Shown here piece after piece: positions 43,728 to 53,655 of a stretch of 64,000 nt of DNA (positions within the stretch are counted from its first letter, which is position 1; each line of letters opens with the position of its first letter). The DNA comes from Dyadobacter frigoris (GTDB taxonomy: Bacteria > Bacteroidota > Bacteroidia > Cytophagales > Spirosomataceae), in contig NZ_SZVO01000023.1 in the NCBI RefSeq assembly GCF_005280585.1, positions 1-64,000 of the forward strand. Reading direction: 5' to 3'. The notes beneath the pieces are model-generated. The model worked only from the letters and a program-made list of their open reading frames with translations. It ran no database searches and was not told where the DNA came from. A program made the translations under genes and the position numbers.

Positions 43728-45188
43728 TTACTTGGCAAACCAAAGTTTCAGTTTCATATCATTTTTGCCACCTTGTTTTGCAAGTGCGGCTGAGAAGTTG
43801 TCATAATTCAGAGATTCTTCAGAACCTGGATATGGCAATCTTGTTGGAAGGACATTCTGGTTTGTGTTCAGTGTAGGCGTTTTAAGTGCCGGTATTCCGG
43901 TACGGCGATATTCTGTCCACGCTTCCAGGCCTTGTCCGTAAAGTGCAATCCACTTTTGTTCCATAATCTGCGTAAAACCATCAGCTCCGGCTTTCAAAGC
44001 ATTGGCTGCGATGTAATCCGTTGGTGCTGCCAGTTTGTATTGTGCAAAGGACGCCGTAATAGCAGCTGCATAATTGGTAGCTGCATCACCAGTAATCGTT
44101 ACTCCTTTGTATGCGAATTCAGCTTTCAGGAAAAGCAATTCTGCATAAGTCATAATTACACCCGGTGCAGTTGGGGCAACAAAATAATTTCCAACTTTTG
44201 ATGTTTTGGTCAATCCAAGTGCATTCGCATCCGAAGAAGCCAGGCCGTTCGGAACACCTTTGTAAGTTCCTCCATCAGCAGGTAAATTGGCATAAATTGG
44301 CAGACGTGCATCGTTAAGAGAAGTCAGGCGGTCAACCAATGTTGCACTAACACGATGGTCATCACGCGTCTTGCGGTTAACATTAACCGGGTTCTGGTTG
44401 TTTGTTGCGTCCAGATAGTTAAGCTGGATATTGTCAGCAACAGAAGCCATAACAGGATATTTTGCAGGATCGGATAAAATTCTGCTGATCTCTGTTTTAA
44501 CGTTGATCGGAGCATCCGCTTTGTCGATCATTCTGGCCAAAATTTTCAAACTTAATGAGTTTGCGAATTTTTTCCATTTCAGCATATCACCATTGAATAG
44601 AATATCACCCGCAATCGGCATCGTTGTATTAGCTACGTTAATTGATTCACCCGCTGTTTTTAGCTCGGCAACCAGACCTGCATAAACGTCTTTCTGAGAG
44701 TCGTAAGTAGGAAGTAAAGTTCCTTCAAGGCCCTGAAGTGCATTTTTGTAAGGAATGTCGCCGTAAATATCAGTCAGCAAAGAGAAAACCCAAGAGCGTA
44801 AGATTACAGCCACAGCCTGGTAATTCGTGTTGCCGGATTCTGCACCTAATTTGTAAATGCGGGTGTAATCGGCAAGGGATTCGATGTATAATCCAGACCA
44901 TCCAGCGGTATAAACGTCGCTGGAAACAGTGTACTGATCGATATCGGTATACTGAATACGTGCCCAGTGCTGAGAAAAACCTTCTCCGATATCCATCCCA
45001 AGCGATCCGCCCGACTGAATATCCACTGCGCTTTGGATACCATGCGGCATGAAAAGATCTGCTGTTCCGGATGCTGCGCTGTTTGGGTTGGTGTTAATTT
45101 TATCAAAATCTCCGGTACAGGCTGAAACGCAAAGAATGGTTGCAGCGAGTACTACTTTTGAGCGGAATGAATTTATAATGCTTGTCAT
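43728..45188 (-). CDS. SusD/RagB-like outer membrane nutrient-binding lipoprotein
   Basis: A 486-residue lipoprotein (lipobox CVSAC, Cys24) with helical TPR-like scaffolding of the SusD-like_2 type. It shows DFDKINTNPNSA near the N-terminus, SLLTDIYGDIPYKNAL, the EQKWIALYGQGLEAWTEYRRTG block and a C-terminal RLPYPGSE. It caps the SusC channel at the cell surface and binds the imported nutrient. It is 22 bp downstream of the SusC gene in one operon. No glycosidase or regulator is adjacent, so the substrate is unknown and could be peptide or glycan. Confidence 0.95.
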   Translation of the reverse strand: MTSIINSFRSKVVLAATILCVSACTGDFDKINTNPNSAASGTADLFMPHGIQSAVDIQSGGSLGMDIGEGFSQHWARIQYTDIDQYTVSSDVYTAGWSGLYIESLADYTRIYKLGAESGNTNYQAVAVILRSWVFSLLTDIYGDIPYKNALQGLEGTLLPTYDSQKDVYAGLVAELKTAGESINVANTTMPIAGDILFNGDMLKWKKFANSLSLKILARMIDKADAPINVKTEISRILSDPAKYPVMASVADNIQLNYLDATNNQNPVNVNRKTRDDHRVSATLVDRLTSLNDARLPIYANLPADGGTYKGVPNGLASSDANALGLTKTSKVGNYFVAPTAPGVIMTYAELLFLKAEFAYKGVTITGDAATNYAAAITASFAQYKLAAPTDYIAANALKAGADGFTQIMEQKWIALYGQGLEAWTEYRRTGIPALKTPTLNTNQNVLPTRLPYPGSEESLNYDNFSAALAKQGGKNDMKLKLWFAK

Positions 45189-45210
45189 AAAATATCAATT
45201 AAAGAATTAC

Positions 45211-48200
45211 TTATAGATTGAAGCTGATGTTGAAACCAATAGATCTTGTTGTTGGAATCTGACCGTTTTCTATACCTTGTAAGTTACCGTCGTTGTAATA
45301 ACTTGTTTCAGGATCAATGTGCGGAAGGTTGCTATGCAAAAGGGCAAGGTTTCTTCCTACAACCGATACTGCGATGTCACGGAACGGCAGTTTTTTCATC
45401 ACCTTACCAGAGATCATGTAAGTAAATTTCACTTCACGAAGCTTCACATAACTTGCATCGAAGATTGTGTTTTCGTTGTTTGTAAGCAGGTAATATTTGT
45501 GGTGATATTCTTCTGAGGAAATGTTTTTCGCATTAGGTACATATACCGGATTGTCAGAAGTTCCGGTGTTCACCACACCTTGTCCAACAACACCTGTTTC
45601 ACGTCCTAATGTTGTTTCAGCTAAAACACCTGTGTAACGTCCTACATTGATTGATTGAGAGAAAATGTCTCCACCGTGTTTAACGTCAATCAAAGTACTA
45701 AGCGTAAAGTTTTTGTATTTGAAAGTGTTAGAGAAACCACCGATCCAGTCAGGTGTGAAGTTTCCTAATACACGGCTAACCGGGTCAAGCATTGGATATC
45801 CTTGTGCATCATAAACAACTTGTCCGTCCGGAGCACGTAAAAATCCTTTTCCAAAGAAGGTACCATAAGGCTGTCCAACACGCGCTTCAACAGATAATCC
45901 ACGGAAGCTGCTTGTAGAAGTCGCCTGCGTCAATGGGTTGTAGCTTGTGTTCAGCTGATAGGTAGTAAGACCGTTTGCCAGCGAAACTACCTTATTTTTG
46001 TTACGTGCCCAGTTCAGGCCAAGATCCCACTGGAAAGCACCCGCTTTAACCGGAGTAACCGTCAACTGGATCTCGATACCTTTGTTTTCTATCTTTCCTG
46101 CATTCAAAAGTTTGGACAGATAACCCGTCGTGTTCGACACGTTTACGTCAAGGATCTGATCTGATGATACTTTTTTGTAATAAGTAAGATCCAATGCTAC
46201 GCGGTTTTGCCAAAGTCTGATATCTGTTCCAACCTCGTAAGAAGAAGTAATTTCAGGCTTTAATTCAGCATTTAACAACGCGTTGTTCTCTGATAAACTT
46301 GGCGTGCTTCCCCATGGGTTTTCGTATTTGTAAGTACTTGACAAACGGTAAGGATCTGTATCGTTACCAACTTGCGCAACACCGGCTCTGATTTTAGCAA
46401 AAGATAAAACCGAAGATTTGATATCAAACATGTCAGAGATAATCGCACTTACCGCAGCTGATGGATAAAAATACGATCTGTTGTTGCTTGGCAAAGAGCT
46501 TGACCAGTCATTACGTGCTGTAAGATCAACAAATAAATAATTGCGGAAACCTAAGTTAGCCGAAGCGTATAAACTATTTACCGTTTTTTCAATAAACGAG
46601 TTTTCAACAACCGGGCGCTGACGTGAGTTACCCATGTTCCAAACTCTTGGAATGGCTAATTCAGTTGCTCCCATGTAGTTTCTTTGTGCAAAGTTAGAGC
46701 GGTGGTTACCTCCAATGTTGGCAGTAACATCAAACTGACCAAATTTATGTGTAGCGTTCAACAAAAAGTCAGAGTTTGATTCACGAACAAAAATCTGCTC
46801 TTCATTATAACTGTCATAAAGCTGGGTTGTTCCCAATTTTGCCTGACGTGCAGCGCCTCTTGTCTTGCGACGATCCTCGTAAAAATCAGTTCCTGAACGG
46901 CCTGTCAAAGTCAACCAGTCAGTCAATTTGTACGTCGCAACGATGTTTCCATACATACGGTCACGAGCATTTTCACGTGTACTGTTGTTTACCAGATAGT
47001 ATGGGTTAGTCCAATAGTTGTCGTTCCAGTTGTTTTGGTAAATGCTGCCTGGTTTAGTATAGTTTTTCAAAGAGTTCATGTCAACCTGACGACCGAACCA
47101 GATGAAATATAAACCGAAGTTGTTACGGTTATCGCTACCGTCTTTTACGTAGTTAACGGTTGCTCTAACATTCAATTTAGAAGTAAGATTCCAGCCAGCG
47201 TTCAATGAAACAGTCTGACGTTTGTAATCTGTGTTAGGCAAGATGCCGTTTTGTTTCAAATTCGTAAATGACAAACGGAAATCTGCTTTTTCGTTACCAC
47301 CTGTGATACCTACGTTATTTGTATAGGTTTTTCCTGTTGTGTAAAACTGGTTAACGTTTTCAGGATGTGCGATCCATGGCGTAGGAGTTCTTGTTCCGTC
47401 CGCAGCGATAGGAGAATCAAACTGAGGCAATAATCTGCCGTCCAATTTTGGTCCCCAGCTTTCATCCACACCGTCATTTACACCGCCACCTTGTCCGTCT
47501 TTATAGGAGAAAAGGCCTTTGGCACCTTGTCCATATTCATTTTGCCAGCTAGGCTGACGAAATACTGATTCAAAGGAAGTGTTGGTATTGAAAGAAACAC
47601 CGATACCTTTTGAGCCTTTTCCGCTTTTGCTGGTAATCAAAACTACGCCATTAGCACCACGTGAGCCATAAAGGGCCGCAGCACTTGGTCCTTTCAAAAC
47701 GCTGATCGATTCCACGTCATCCGGGTTTATCGACGCAGCAGCATTTCCATAATCCACACCTGTTCCTGATCCGAAATTACTGTTGTCAATTGGAACACCA
47801 TCCACTACGAAAAGCGGCTGGTTGTTGCTTCCGATCGAACTCGCTCCACGAATGATCATACGCGAAGAAGCGCCTGGTGCTCCGTTAGAGTTTGTTACCT
47901 GAACACCTGCCAGTCTGCCTGAAAGCGAGTTGATAAGGTTGGTTTCACGCGCCTGAGTAAGATTTTTTCCACTCACTTCCTGTACTGCATAACCCAATGC
48001 TTTCTTCTCACGGGCAATACCCAGGGCCGTTACCACTACTTCGCTAAATTGAGTCGCATCTTCATCCAGAGCAATATTAAGATTTGTCTGAGTGCCGACC
48101 GGAACTTCAAGTGATTTAAAACCGATAAAAGAAACAACCAGAGTAGAATTAGCTTCAGTAGTAATAGTAAATTCTCCATCCGCATTGGTTGTGCTTCCAC

Positions 48201-48357
48201 GATTTGTTCCTTTCACCAATATACTTGCTCCGGGTAAGGGGCCGCCATCTCCTTTAGAGGTCACTTTGCCTTTAACGGCTACTTCCTGTCCGTACCCAGC
48301 CAGGCTCAGCATAAGGAGAAGAGACATGAAACCAGTTGTAAAAAGTTTTCTCATCAT
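45211..48357 (-). CDS. SusC/RagA TonB-linked outer membrane transporter
   Basis: A 1048-residue protein. It has a signal peptide (MMRKLFTTGFMSLLLMLSLAGYGQ), an N-terminal carboxypeptidase D regulatory-like domain (about 28-105, VKGKVTSKGDGGPLPGASI), a TonB plug (VVVTALGIAREKKALGYAVQ, GVQVTNSNGAPG, YGSRGANGVVLITSK) and a 22-strand barrel ending TRSIGFNISFNL. It imports substrate bound by the SusD partner encoded just downstream, powered by TonB. No anti-sigma interaction domain is evident at its N-terminus and no ECF sigma gene lies nearby. Confidence 0.96.
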   Translation of the reverse strand: MMRKLFTTGFMSLLLMLSLAGYGQEVAVKGKVTSKGDGGPLPGASILVKGTNRGSTTNADGEFTITTEANSTLVVSFIGFKSLEVPVGTQTNLNIALDEDATQFSEVVVTALGIAREKKALGYAVQEVSGKNLTQARETNLINSLSGRLAGVQVTNSNGAPGASSRMIIRGASSIGSNNQPLFVVDGVPIDNSNFGSGTGVDYGNAAASINPDDVESISVLKGPSAAALYGSRGANGVVLITSKSGKGSKGIGVSFNTNTSFESVFRQPSWQNEYGQGAKGLFSYKDGQGGGVNDGVDESWGPKLDGRLLPQFDSPIAADGTRTPTPWIAHPENVNQFYTTGKTYTNNVGITGGNEKADFRLSFTNLKQNGILPNTDYKRQTVSLNAGWNLTSKLNVRATVNYVKDGSDNRNNFGLYFIWFGRQVDMNSLKNYTKPGSIYQNNWNDNYWTNPYYLVNNSTRENARDRMYGNIVATYKLTDWLTLTGRSGTDFYEDRRKTRGAARQAKLGTTQLYDSYNEEQIFVRESNSDFLLNATHKFGQFDVTANIGGNHRSNFAQRNYMGATELAIPRVWNMGNSRQRPVVENSFIEKTVNSLYASANLGFRNYLFVDLTARNDWSSSLPSNNRSYFYPSAAVSAIISDMFDIKSSVLSFAKIRAGVAQVGNDTDPYRLSSTYKYENPWGSTPSLSENNALLNAELKPEITSSYEVGTDIRLWQNRVALDLTYYKKVSSDQILDVNVSNTTGYLSKLLNAGKIENKGIEIQLTVTPVKAGAFQWDLGLNWARNKNKVVSLANGLTTYQLNTSYNPLTQATSTSSFRGLSVEARVGQPYGTFFGKGFLRAPDGQVVYDAQGYPMLDPVSRVLGNFTPDWIGGFSNTFKYKNFTLSTLIDVKHGGDIFSQSINVGRYTGVLAETTLGRETGVVGQGVVNTGTSDNPVYVPNAKNISSEEYHHKYYLLTNNENTIFDASYVKLREVKFTYMISGKVMKKLPFRDIAVSVVGRNLALLHSNLPHIDPETSYYNDGNLQGIENGQIPTTRSIGFNISFNL

Positions 48358-48995
48358 AAAACAGTTAAGTTGGTAATAGTAATATTTGAATAAATAAGGA
48401 GTGAAATATTAAAAAACGAATTAAAATAAAATTAATATAAAATGATAAAAAGTAACTTTTTTCAATTTTTAGGTTTAAAAATTAAGCTTAATGAGTACAA
48501 AAAATGATTAATGACTCAATTTTAATTTTCATATTAAAATAATTTAATTCAGAATTATATTTTATAAAAGTAAAAAAATTAAAAATAAAAAGTCGTTTAA
48601 AATGATAAAAAGAGAATATTAATAACATTTATATCTAATTATTGATATATAATTTTAATATTTCTTCGAATAGTATAAGATTTTTGTCTATTTTAATTTT
48701 AATTGTATTATATCTAGTTTGTGATTTTTGGTTACTACTTCGGTGATTTTAAGATTTGAATTATTGAAAAGGATATTGTTTGAAGATTGGGAGTGGAAAT
48801 TCCGGTTTTATAATTTTCTTCCTTGCGTATGACGTATCGGTTTTTAGGAAGAAAAAGGATAAAGTGTAGGATTCTGTCCCGCTTTTCATTCTTAAAATCA
48901 ACCTATAAGGCGTTTGAATTACTATATTTGCAACTTGTGTAAATGGGTGGTCCACACAGCTCATTCAAAATTTTGTTAATTCGTAATAGCTTTAA
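48358..48995. other. Long AT-rich divergent intergenic region
   Basis: About 640 bp between divergent susC and thrA. From roughly 48400 to 48740 it is nearly all A and T, with many AAAATTAAAA and TTAATTTT runs and no reading frame of note. It probably holds promoters for both directions and may be intrinsically curved. A promoter-like TATATTTG is at 48923. No RNA gene or mobile element is recognised. Confidence 0.6.
48923..48930 (+). promoter_or_regulatory. Bacteroidota-type -7 element (TATATTTG) for thrA
   Basis: TATATTTG fits the TAnnTTTG consensus of the primary Bacteroidota sigma factor. It lies 65 bp before the thrA start. A convincing -33 TTG at the right distance was not found, so the call is moderate. 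Confidence 0.45.
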
Positions 48996-51452
48996 ATGAA
49001 GGTTCTCAAATTTGGCGGCACATCGGTCGGTTCGGTCGATAGTATCAAACAGGTAATTGGTATTCTTGAAAATAATCTGGCAAACGGTGAAAAAATCGCT
49101 GTTGTTTTTTCAGCTATGGGTGGTGTCACGAACCGCCTGATCGAAATTGGAAAGATGGCCGCTGCCGGAAACGGTGAATATATTGAGTTCCTGAAAGTGG
49201 TTGAGGAACGCCACTTTGTGATCGTTCGGGGACTGATCAATGTGAAAAGTCAGAGCAGTACATTTGCTGCCGTTCGTGGACTTTTCAATGAATTGGGAGA
49301 CATTTTGAAAGGTGTTTCCTGGATCCGTGAACTTTCTACGCGGACAATGGATCTGATCATGAGTTTTGGAGAAAGACTTTCCACGCTTGTTATCACCGAA
49401 ATCCTGAAAAGCAAAGGTATCGCGGCAGAGTTTTGCGACGCACGCCAGATTATCCGTACGAACGAAACATACGGAATGGGCGATGTTAATTTTGCTGTTA
49501 CGAATCAGCTTATTCTGGAATATTTTGCGAGGGCATCGGCTTTGCAATGCGTTACCGGTTTTATAGCTTCAACTTCGGAAGGTATCACGACAACATTAGG
49601 ACGTGGTGGTTCGGATTATACAGCTTCCATTTTAGGAGCTGCGCTTGATGCGGATTCCATAGAAATCTGGACGGATGTTGATGGGATGATGACGGCCGAT
49701 CCAAGAAAAGTGCATAACGCTTTTACAATTCCTTCGATTTCTTATGCCGAGGCCATGGAGCTTTCTCACTTTGGCGCGAAAGTGATTTATCCGCCAAGTT
49801 TGCAGCCGGCTTTTGCTAAAAATATAACGCTTAAAGTACTGAACACTTTCAATGTTGATTTTGAAGGGACTTATGTACAGAAAAACGCGAATAAAAAAGA
49901 TTTTCCAATCACCGGGATTTCTTCGATTGATGAAATCGCGCTGGTTAATATTCAGGGGAGTGGAATGATCGGAGTAGCCGGAATTTCGGGCCGACTTTTC
50001 ACTGCTTTATCACATAATGATATCAGTGTAATCCTGATTTCCCAGGCATCTTCGGAGCATTCAATCTGTTTTTCAATTGACCCCCGTGATGCGAATAAAG
50101 CCAGCGAGGTTTTGGAAAAAGAGTTTGCATCGGAAATTACGTACGGTTATATTGATAGTATTACAATAGAAAAAAATCTGTCCATCATCGCGATTGTTGG
50201 TGAAGGAATGAAAAAAAGTACCGGTGTTTCCGGAAAGCTTTTTTCTGTTTTGGGTAAAAACGGTATCAACGTTGTCGCTACGGCACAGGGTTCTTCGGAG
50301 CTTAATATTTCTGTTGTTATTTCAAAAAGTGATCTTTCCAAAGCACTGAATGCGATTCACGGTGTTTTCTTCCATTCGGAAACGCGGTCGCTTAATTTGT
50401 TTATTGTTGGTGTAGGTCTGATCGGAAGTACGCTTTTGGAGCAAGTCAGAAAACAGAATAAATATTTACGGGAAGAAAAGTTTTTAAACCTGAACATCGC
50501 CGGGCTTTCCAATACAAAAAAAATGCTTCTTGATCCGGACGGAATCGGTTCAGCGCATTGGAAAGAAAGAATTGATGGAGAAGGTGTAAAAACCAGCTTG
50601 CCGGCTTTTGTTCAGCGTATGATTGAGCTCAATCTTCCAAACAGCGTTTTTGTTGATTGTACCTCTGATAAAGACATCGTTCAGTATTATAATATGTTGC
50701 TGGATGCAAGTATTTCGGTGGTTACACCAAACAAGGTTGCCAACTCCGGATCTTACGCCGAATATATTTCCTTACAACGGACTGCCTTAAAAAGAGGCGT
50801 GAAGTTTTTGTATGAAACAAATGTAGGCGCAGGTTTGCCAATTATTAATACGATTCAGGGATTAATGGCCAGCGGTGATAAATTCCTGAAAATTGAAGCG
50901 ATTCTTTCCGGGACATTATCCTACATATTCAATTCTTTTGGTCCCGGCATAAAATTCGTGGATGTTGTAAAAGAAGCGAAAGCACAGGGTTTTACAGAAC
51001 CTGATCCTCGTGACGATTTGAGTGGGGCGGATGTTGCCCGGAAAATATTAATTCTTGCCCGTGAAGTGGGCGTTCCGCTAGAATCGGAAGACGTAAAAGT
51101 GGCTCAGCTTTTGCCGGCAAATTGCCTTGCGGCACCTACGGTTGAAGCGTTTTTCAACGAGCTGGTCATCTCCGACGATTATTTTGCCAATCTTCAATCG
51201 GATGCAGAAGCAAACGGAGAAAAACTTCGTTACATCGCGACGCTTGAAAATGGGAAAGCGGTTGTTGAATTAAGAACAGTAAATCAGCAGCATCCATTTT
51301 ATACTTTGTCCGGAAGTGATAATATCGTTTCCTTCACGACTGAGCGTTATAAAGATCGCCCGTTGGTAATAAAAGGACCAGGCGCAGGAGCGGAAGTTAC
51401 GGCGTCAGGAGTGTTTGCAGATATTATGAGCATTAGTAGCTATTTGGGGTAG
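48996..51452 (+). CDS. thrA: Bifunctional aspartokinase / homoserine dehydrogenase
   Basis: An 818-residue fusion. The aspartokinase domain (about 1-300) carries MKVLKFGGTSVGSVDS, TTLGRGGSDYTA and the MTADPRK motif. Two ACT regulatory domains (about 315-460) include GVAGISGRLFTAL and GVSGKLFSVLGKNGINVV. The homoserine dehydrogenase domain (about 465-818) has the NAD(P) motif IVGVGLIGSTLL, VTPNKVANSG, the YETNVGAGLP block and SGTLSYIFN. It catalyses the first and third steps from aspartate to threonine/methionine and is normally feedback-regulated through the ACT domains. First gene of an operon that continues through the MNT and HEPN genes to thrB. Confidence 0.96.
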   Translation: MKVLKFGGTSVGSVDSIKQVIGILENNLANGEKIAVVFSAMGGVTNRLIEIGKMAAAGNGEYIEFLKVVEERHFVIVRGLINVKSQSSTFAAVRGLFNELGDILKGVSWIRELSTRTMDLIMSFGERLSTLVITEILKSKGIAAEFCDARQIIRTNETYGMGDVNFAVTNQLILEYFARASALQCVTGFIASTSEGITTTLGRGGSDYTASILGAALDADSIEIWTDVDGMMTADPRKVHNAFTIPSISYAEAMELSHFGAKVIYPPSLQPAFAKNITLKVLNTFNVDFEGTYVQKNANKKDFPITGISSIDEIALVNIQGSGMIGVAGISGRLFTALSHNDISVILISQASSEHSICFSIDPRDANKASEVLEKEFASEITYGYIDSITIEKNLSIIAIVGEGMKKSTGVSGKLFSVLGKNGINVVATAQGSSELNISVVISKSDLSKALNAIHGVFFHSETRSLNLFIVGVGLIGSTLLEQVRKQNKYLREEKFLNLNIAGLSNTKKMLLDPDGIGSAHWKERIDGEGVKTSLPAFVQRMIELNLPNSVFVDCTSDKDIVQYYNMLLDASISVVTPNKVANSGSYAEYISLQRTALKRGVKFLYETNVGAGLPIINTIQGLMASGDKFLKIEAILSGTLSYIFNSFGPGIKFVDVVKEAKAQGFTEPDPRDDLSGADVARKILILAREVGVPLESEDVKVAQLLPANCLAAPTVEAFFNELVISDDYFANLQSDAEANGEKLRYIATLENGKAVVELRTVNQQHPFYTLSGSDNIVSFTTERYKDRPLVIKGPGAGAEVTASGVFADIMSISSYLG

Positions 51453-51498
51453 AAGGTTTTAAATTGTTGGAGATTTTTCAAAAAAGCCATTTTCAATT

Positions 51499-51837
51499 AT
51501 GAGCAATAGAAAAGTTCCTGACTCGGTTGCCAGGCTAACCGAGGAATTTGTAAGTCAGGTAAGCGCATTGTATGGCGACCGTCTTAGCAAGGTAATTTTA
51601 TATGGTTCCTATGCCAGAGGTGAGCAACGCGAGGATTCGGATGTAGATTATCTGGTTGTTTTGAATGATGATGAAATAAAAACATTTAAGGAAATAAGTA
51701 ATTTGTCTCCTGTTACTTTTGAACTATCTCTTCAGTATTCGATATCTGTTTCCGCAATTCCGGTAACTAAATCCAGGTTTAATCAAAATTGGTCTCCTTT
51801 ATATCAAAATATTCATGAGGATGGGATTATGTTATGA
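51499..51837 (+). CDS. MNT-type nucleotidyltransferase (putative antitoxin of a HEPN/MNT pair)
   Basis: A 112-residue protein of the minimal nucleotidyltransferase type. The active-site motif is GSYARG with DSDVD: Gly36-Ser37, ten residues, Asp48-x-Asp50, the GSx10DxD signature. Characterised MNT antitoxins neutralise their HEPN partner, in some cases by AMP transfer to a tyrosine. It starts 46 bp after thrA and its stop overlaps the HEPN start (ATGA). Both catalytic Asp residues are intact. Confidence 0.88.
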   Translation: MSNRKVPDSVARLTEEFVSQVSALYGDRLSKVILYGSYARGEQREDSDVDYLVVLNDDEIKTFKEISNLSPVTFELSLQYSISVSAIPVTKSRFNQNWSPLYQNIHEDGIML

Positions 51838-52226
51838 AGATTAATTCAGTCGATGATATTATCTCAAAAGCCATGGATTGCTTTGATGATTCAAGAGAGT
51901 TTTTAGCTAAGGAAAGGTATGAAGCTGCATTGAATAGAGCCTATTATTCCATGTTTCACTGTATTCAGGCTTTACTTTCTACGATCCAATTTGTTACAAA
52001 ATCTCATTCAGGAGCACACAACGCTTTTCATAAAGAATTTATTCTAACACAACGTTTTTCAAAAGATCTCGGTCTTGCCTTAAAACGTACTTTTGAAAAA
52101 CGACAATTTGGTGATTACGAGTATGACGAAGTCTTGTATGAAGATGCAAAGGAATCTGTTGATGATGCGCAAAAATTTCTGGACGCCACCATCCAATATT
52201 TAAAGGAAAACAATTTTTTAAAGTGA
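51834..52226 (+). CDS. HEPN-domain protein (putative RNase toxin, UPF0332-like)
   Basis: A 130-residue all-helical HEPN protein. The core AALNRAYYSMFHCIQALL contains Arg35 and His42, an Rx6H arrangement within the Rx4-6H pattern of HEPN ribonucleases. ESVDDAQKFLD lies near the end. It overlaps the MNT gene by four bases upstream and thrB by four bases downstream (GTGA), so all three are translationally coupled. It differs from the well-studied Rx4HxY HepT subtype. Toxin activity is inferred, and some members of this group may have other roles. Confidence 0.82.
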   Translation: MKINSVDDIISKAMDCFDDSREFLAKERYEAALNRAYYSMFHCIQALLSTIQFVTKSHSGAHNAFHKEFILTQRFSKDLGLALKRTFEKRQFGDYEYDEVLYEDAKESVDDAQKFLDATIQYLKENNFLK

Positions 52227-53161
52227 ATTATATTAAAGTCTTTGCACCCGCCACTGTCGCCAATGTTTCCTGTGGATTTGATATTTTCGGTTTTGCTATT
52301 GAAGAGCCGGGTGATGTTGTAGAGATACGCCGTCGTGATGAGCCTGGTGTTGTTATCAAAGATATTTTTGGTGACGGCGGAAGATTGCCACGGAAAGCAG
52401 AAAAAAACACTGTGACAGGCGTTATGCTCCATTTGCTTAAACATCTTGGTATTAAAGATTTTGGCTGTGAAGTTACTTTGCATAAAAACATGCCTTTGGG
52501 AAGTGGTATGGGTTCCAGTGCGGCCAGCGCAGTAGCCGGTGTGGTTGCCATGAATGAGTTGCTGGATTGTCCTCTTTCCAGAACCGAACTTTTGCCTTTT
52601 GCTATGGAAGGAGAGCGGATCGCTTCTGGTTCCGCCCATGCAGATAATGTTGGTCCTGCACTTTTGGGCGGCTTTGTAATTATCAGAAGTTATGCACCTC
52701 TGGATGTTTTTTCCATTCCCGTTCCCGGTGATCTTTTCTGTACTTTGGTGCATCCGGATATTGAAATCAATACGAAAGATGCACGATACATTCTCAGAGA
52801 TGAGGTTTCATTAAAAAATACGATTTCTCAAATGGGAAATGTAGCCGGATTGGTGGCTGGCTTGATGATGGAAGATTATGACCTGATCGGCCGTTCGATG
52901 GTGGATGTGATTATTGAACCTGTGCGCTCTATTTTAATCCCTGACTTCAATCTTGTAAAACAGGCGGCTTTGGATAACGGAGCATTAGGGTGCAGTATCT
53001 CAGGATCAGGGCCTTCGATGTTTGCATTAAGCCGGGGAGTTGAGAATGCCAGGAAGGTAGGAGAGGTAATGAAGGCAACATTTGCGAATGCCGGAATTGA
53101 AGCGACTTCACATGTTTCCTTAATCAATAAGGGAGGACCTGTGGTTTTGGACAGAAACTGA
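52223..53161 (+). CDS. thrB: Homoserine kinase
   Basis: A 312-residue GHMP kinase. The N-terminus KVFAPATVANVSCGFDIFGF, the ATP-binding motif MPLGSGMGSSAASA and the C-terminal LGCSISGSGPSMFAL are all typical of ThrB. It phosphorylates homoserine ahead of threonine synthase. The only start that fits the family N-terminus is GTG at 52223, which overlaps the HEPN stop. The gene is about normal length. No threonine synthase follows. The next gene is an IscA-type protein 142 bp on. Confidence 0.95.
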   Translation: MNYIKVFAPATVANVSCGFDIFGFAIEEPGDVVEIRRRDEPGVVIKDIFGDGGRLPRKAEKNTVTGVMLHLLKHLGIKDFGCEVTLHKNMPLGSGMGSSAASAVAGVVAMNELLDCPLSRTELLPFAMEGERIASGSAHADNVGPALLGGFVIIRSYAPLDVFSIPVPGDLFCTLVHPDIEINTKDARYILRDEVSLKNTISQMGNVAGLVAGLMMEDYDLIGRSMVDVIIEPVRSILIPDFNLVKQAALDNGALGCSISGSGPSMFALSRGVENARKVGEVMKATFANAGIEATSHVSLINKGGPVVLDRN

Positions 53162-53303
53162 TAACCGGAAAATGGATCATACTCTGAACATTACAATTCA
53201 CTTTTTCCTTTTCTGATTTTTGTGTTATTCAAAATTAACATTTGACGAACTTTCTACGTAATTTTAAACGTTACATAGTCCAGAGCATTAAAATTAAAAG
53301 ATC

Positions 53304-53630
53304 ATGGTTACTGTAAGCGATACTGCGAAGAATAAGATCATAGAATTGCGTAAGGCAGATGGGCACGAAGAGGATTATCAGATTCGTGTAGGTGTTTTAG
53401 GCGGGGGCTGTTCAGGTTTGACGTACAATCTTGAATTCAATTCTGACACAAATCCTACGGATATGGTTTTTGAAGATAAAGGCGTTAAGATCATTGTTGA
53501 TAAAAAAAGCATATTATATCTTGCCGGTACTGTTCTGGATTTTTCAGATGGTCTGAATGGAAAAGGTTTTCAGTTTGTTAACCCGAATGCTACACGCACT
53601 TGTGGCTGTGGCGAAAGTTTTGCCGTATAA
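53304..53630 (+). CDS. IscA/HesB/ErpA-type iron-sulfur cluster carrier
   Basis: A 108-residue A-type carrier. The three conserved cysteines are present: one in GGGCSGLTY and two in TCGCGESF at the C-terminus. They bind an Fe-S cluster or iron for transfer to apoproteins. It lies between thrB and a terminator with its own upstream region. No other isc or suf gene is in the window. Confidence 0.93.
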   Translation: MVTVSDTAKNKIIELRKADGHEEDYQIRVGVLGGGCSGLTYNLEFNSDTNPTDMVFEDKGVKIIVDKKSILYLAGTVLDFSDGLNGKGFQFVNPNATRTCGCGESFAV

Positions 53631-53655
53631 ATTTTTAGATTTTGTGGATAATAGT

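Noticed and set aside
51452..51498. Independent promoter for the MNT gene
   Set aside because: The 46-bp gap shows no TAnnTTTG element or terminator, so cotranscription with thrA is the simpler reading.
52115..52753. 212-residue open frame antisense to thrB
   Set aside because: It mirrors the thrB coding frame, has no start context or domain, and thrB is certain.
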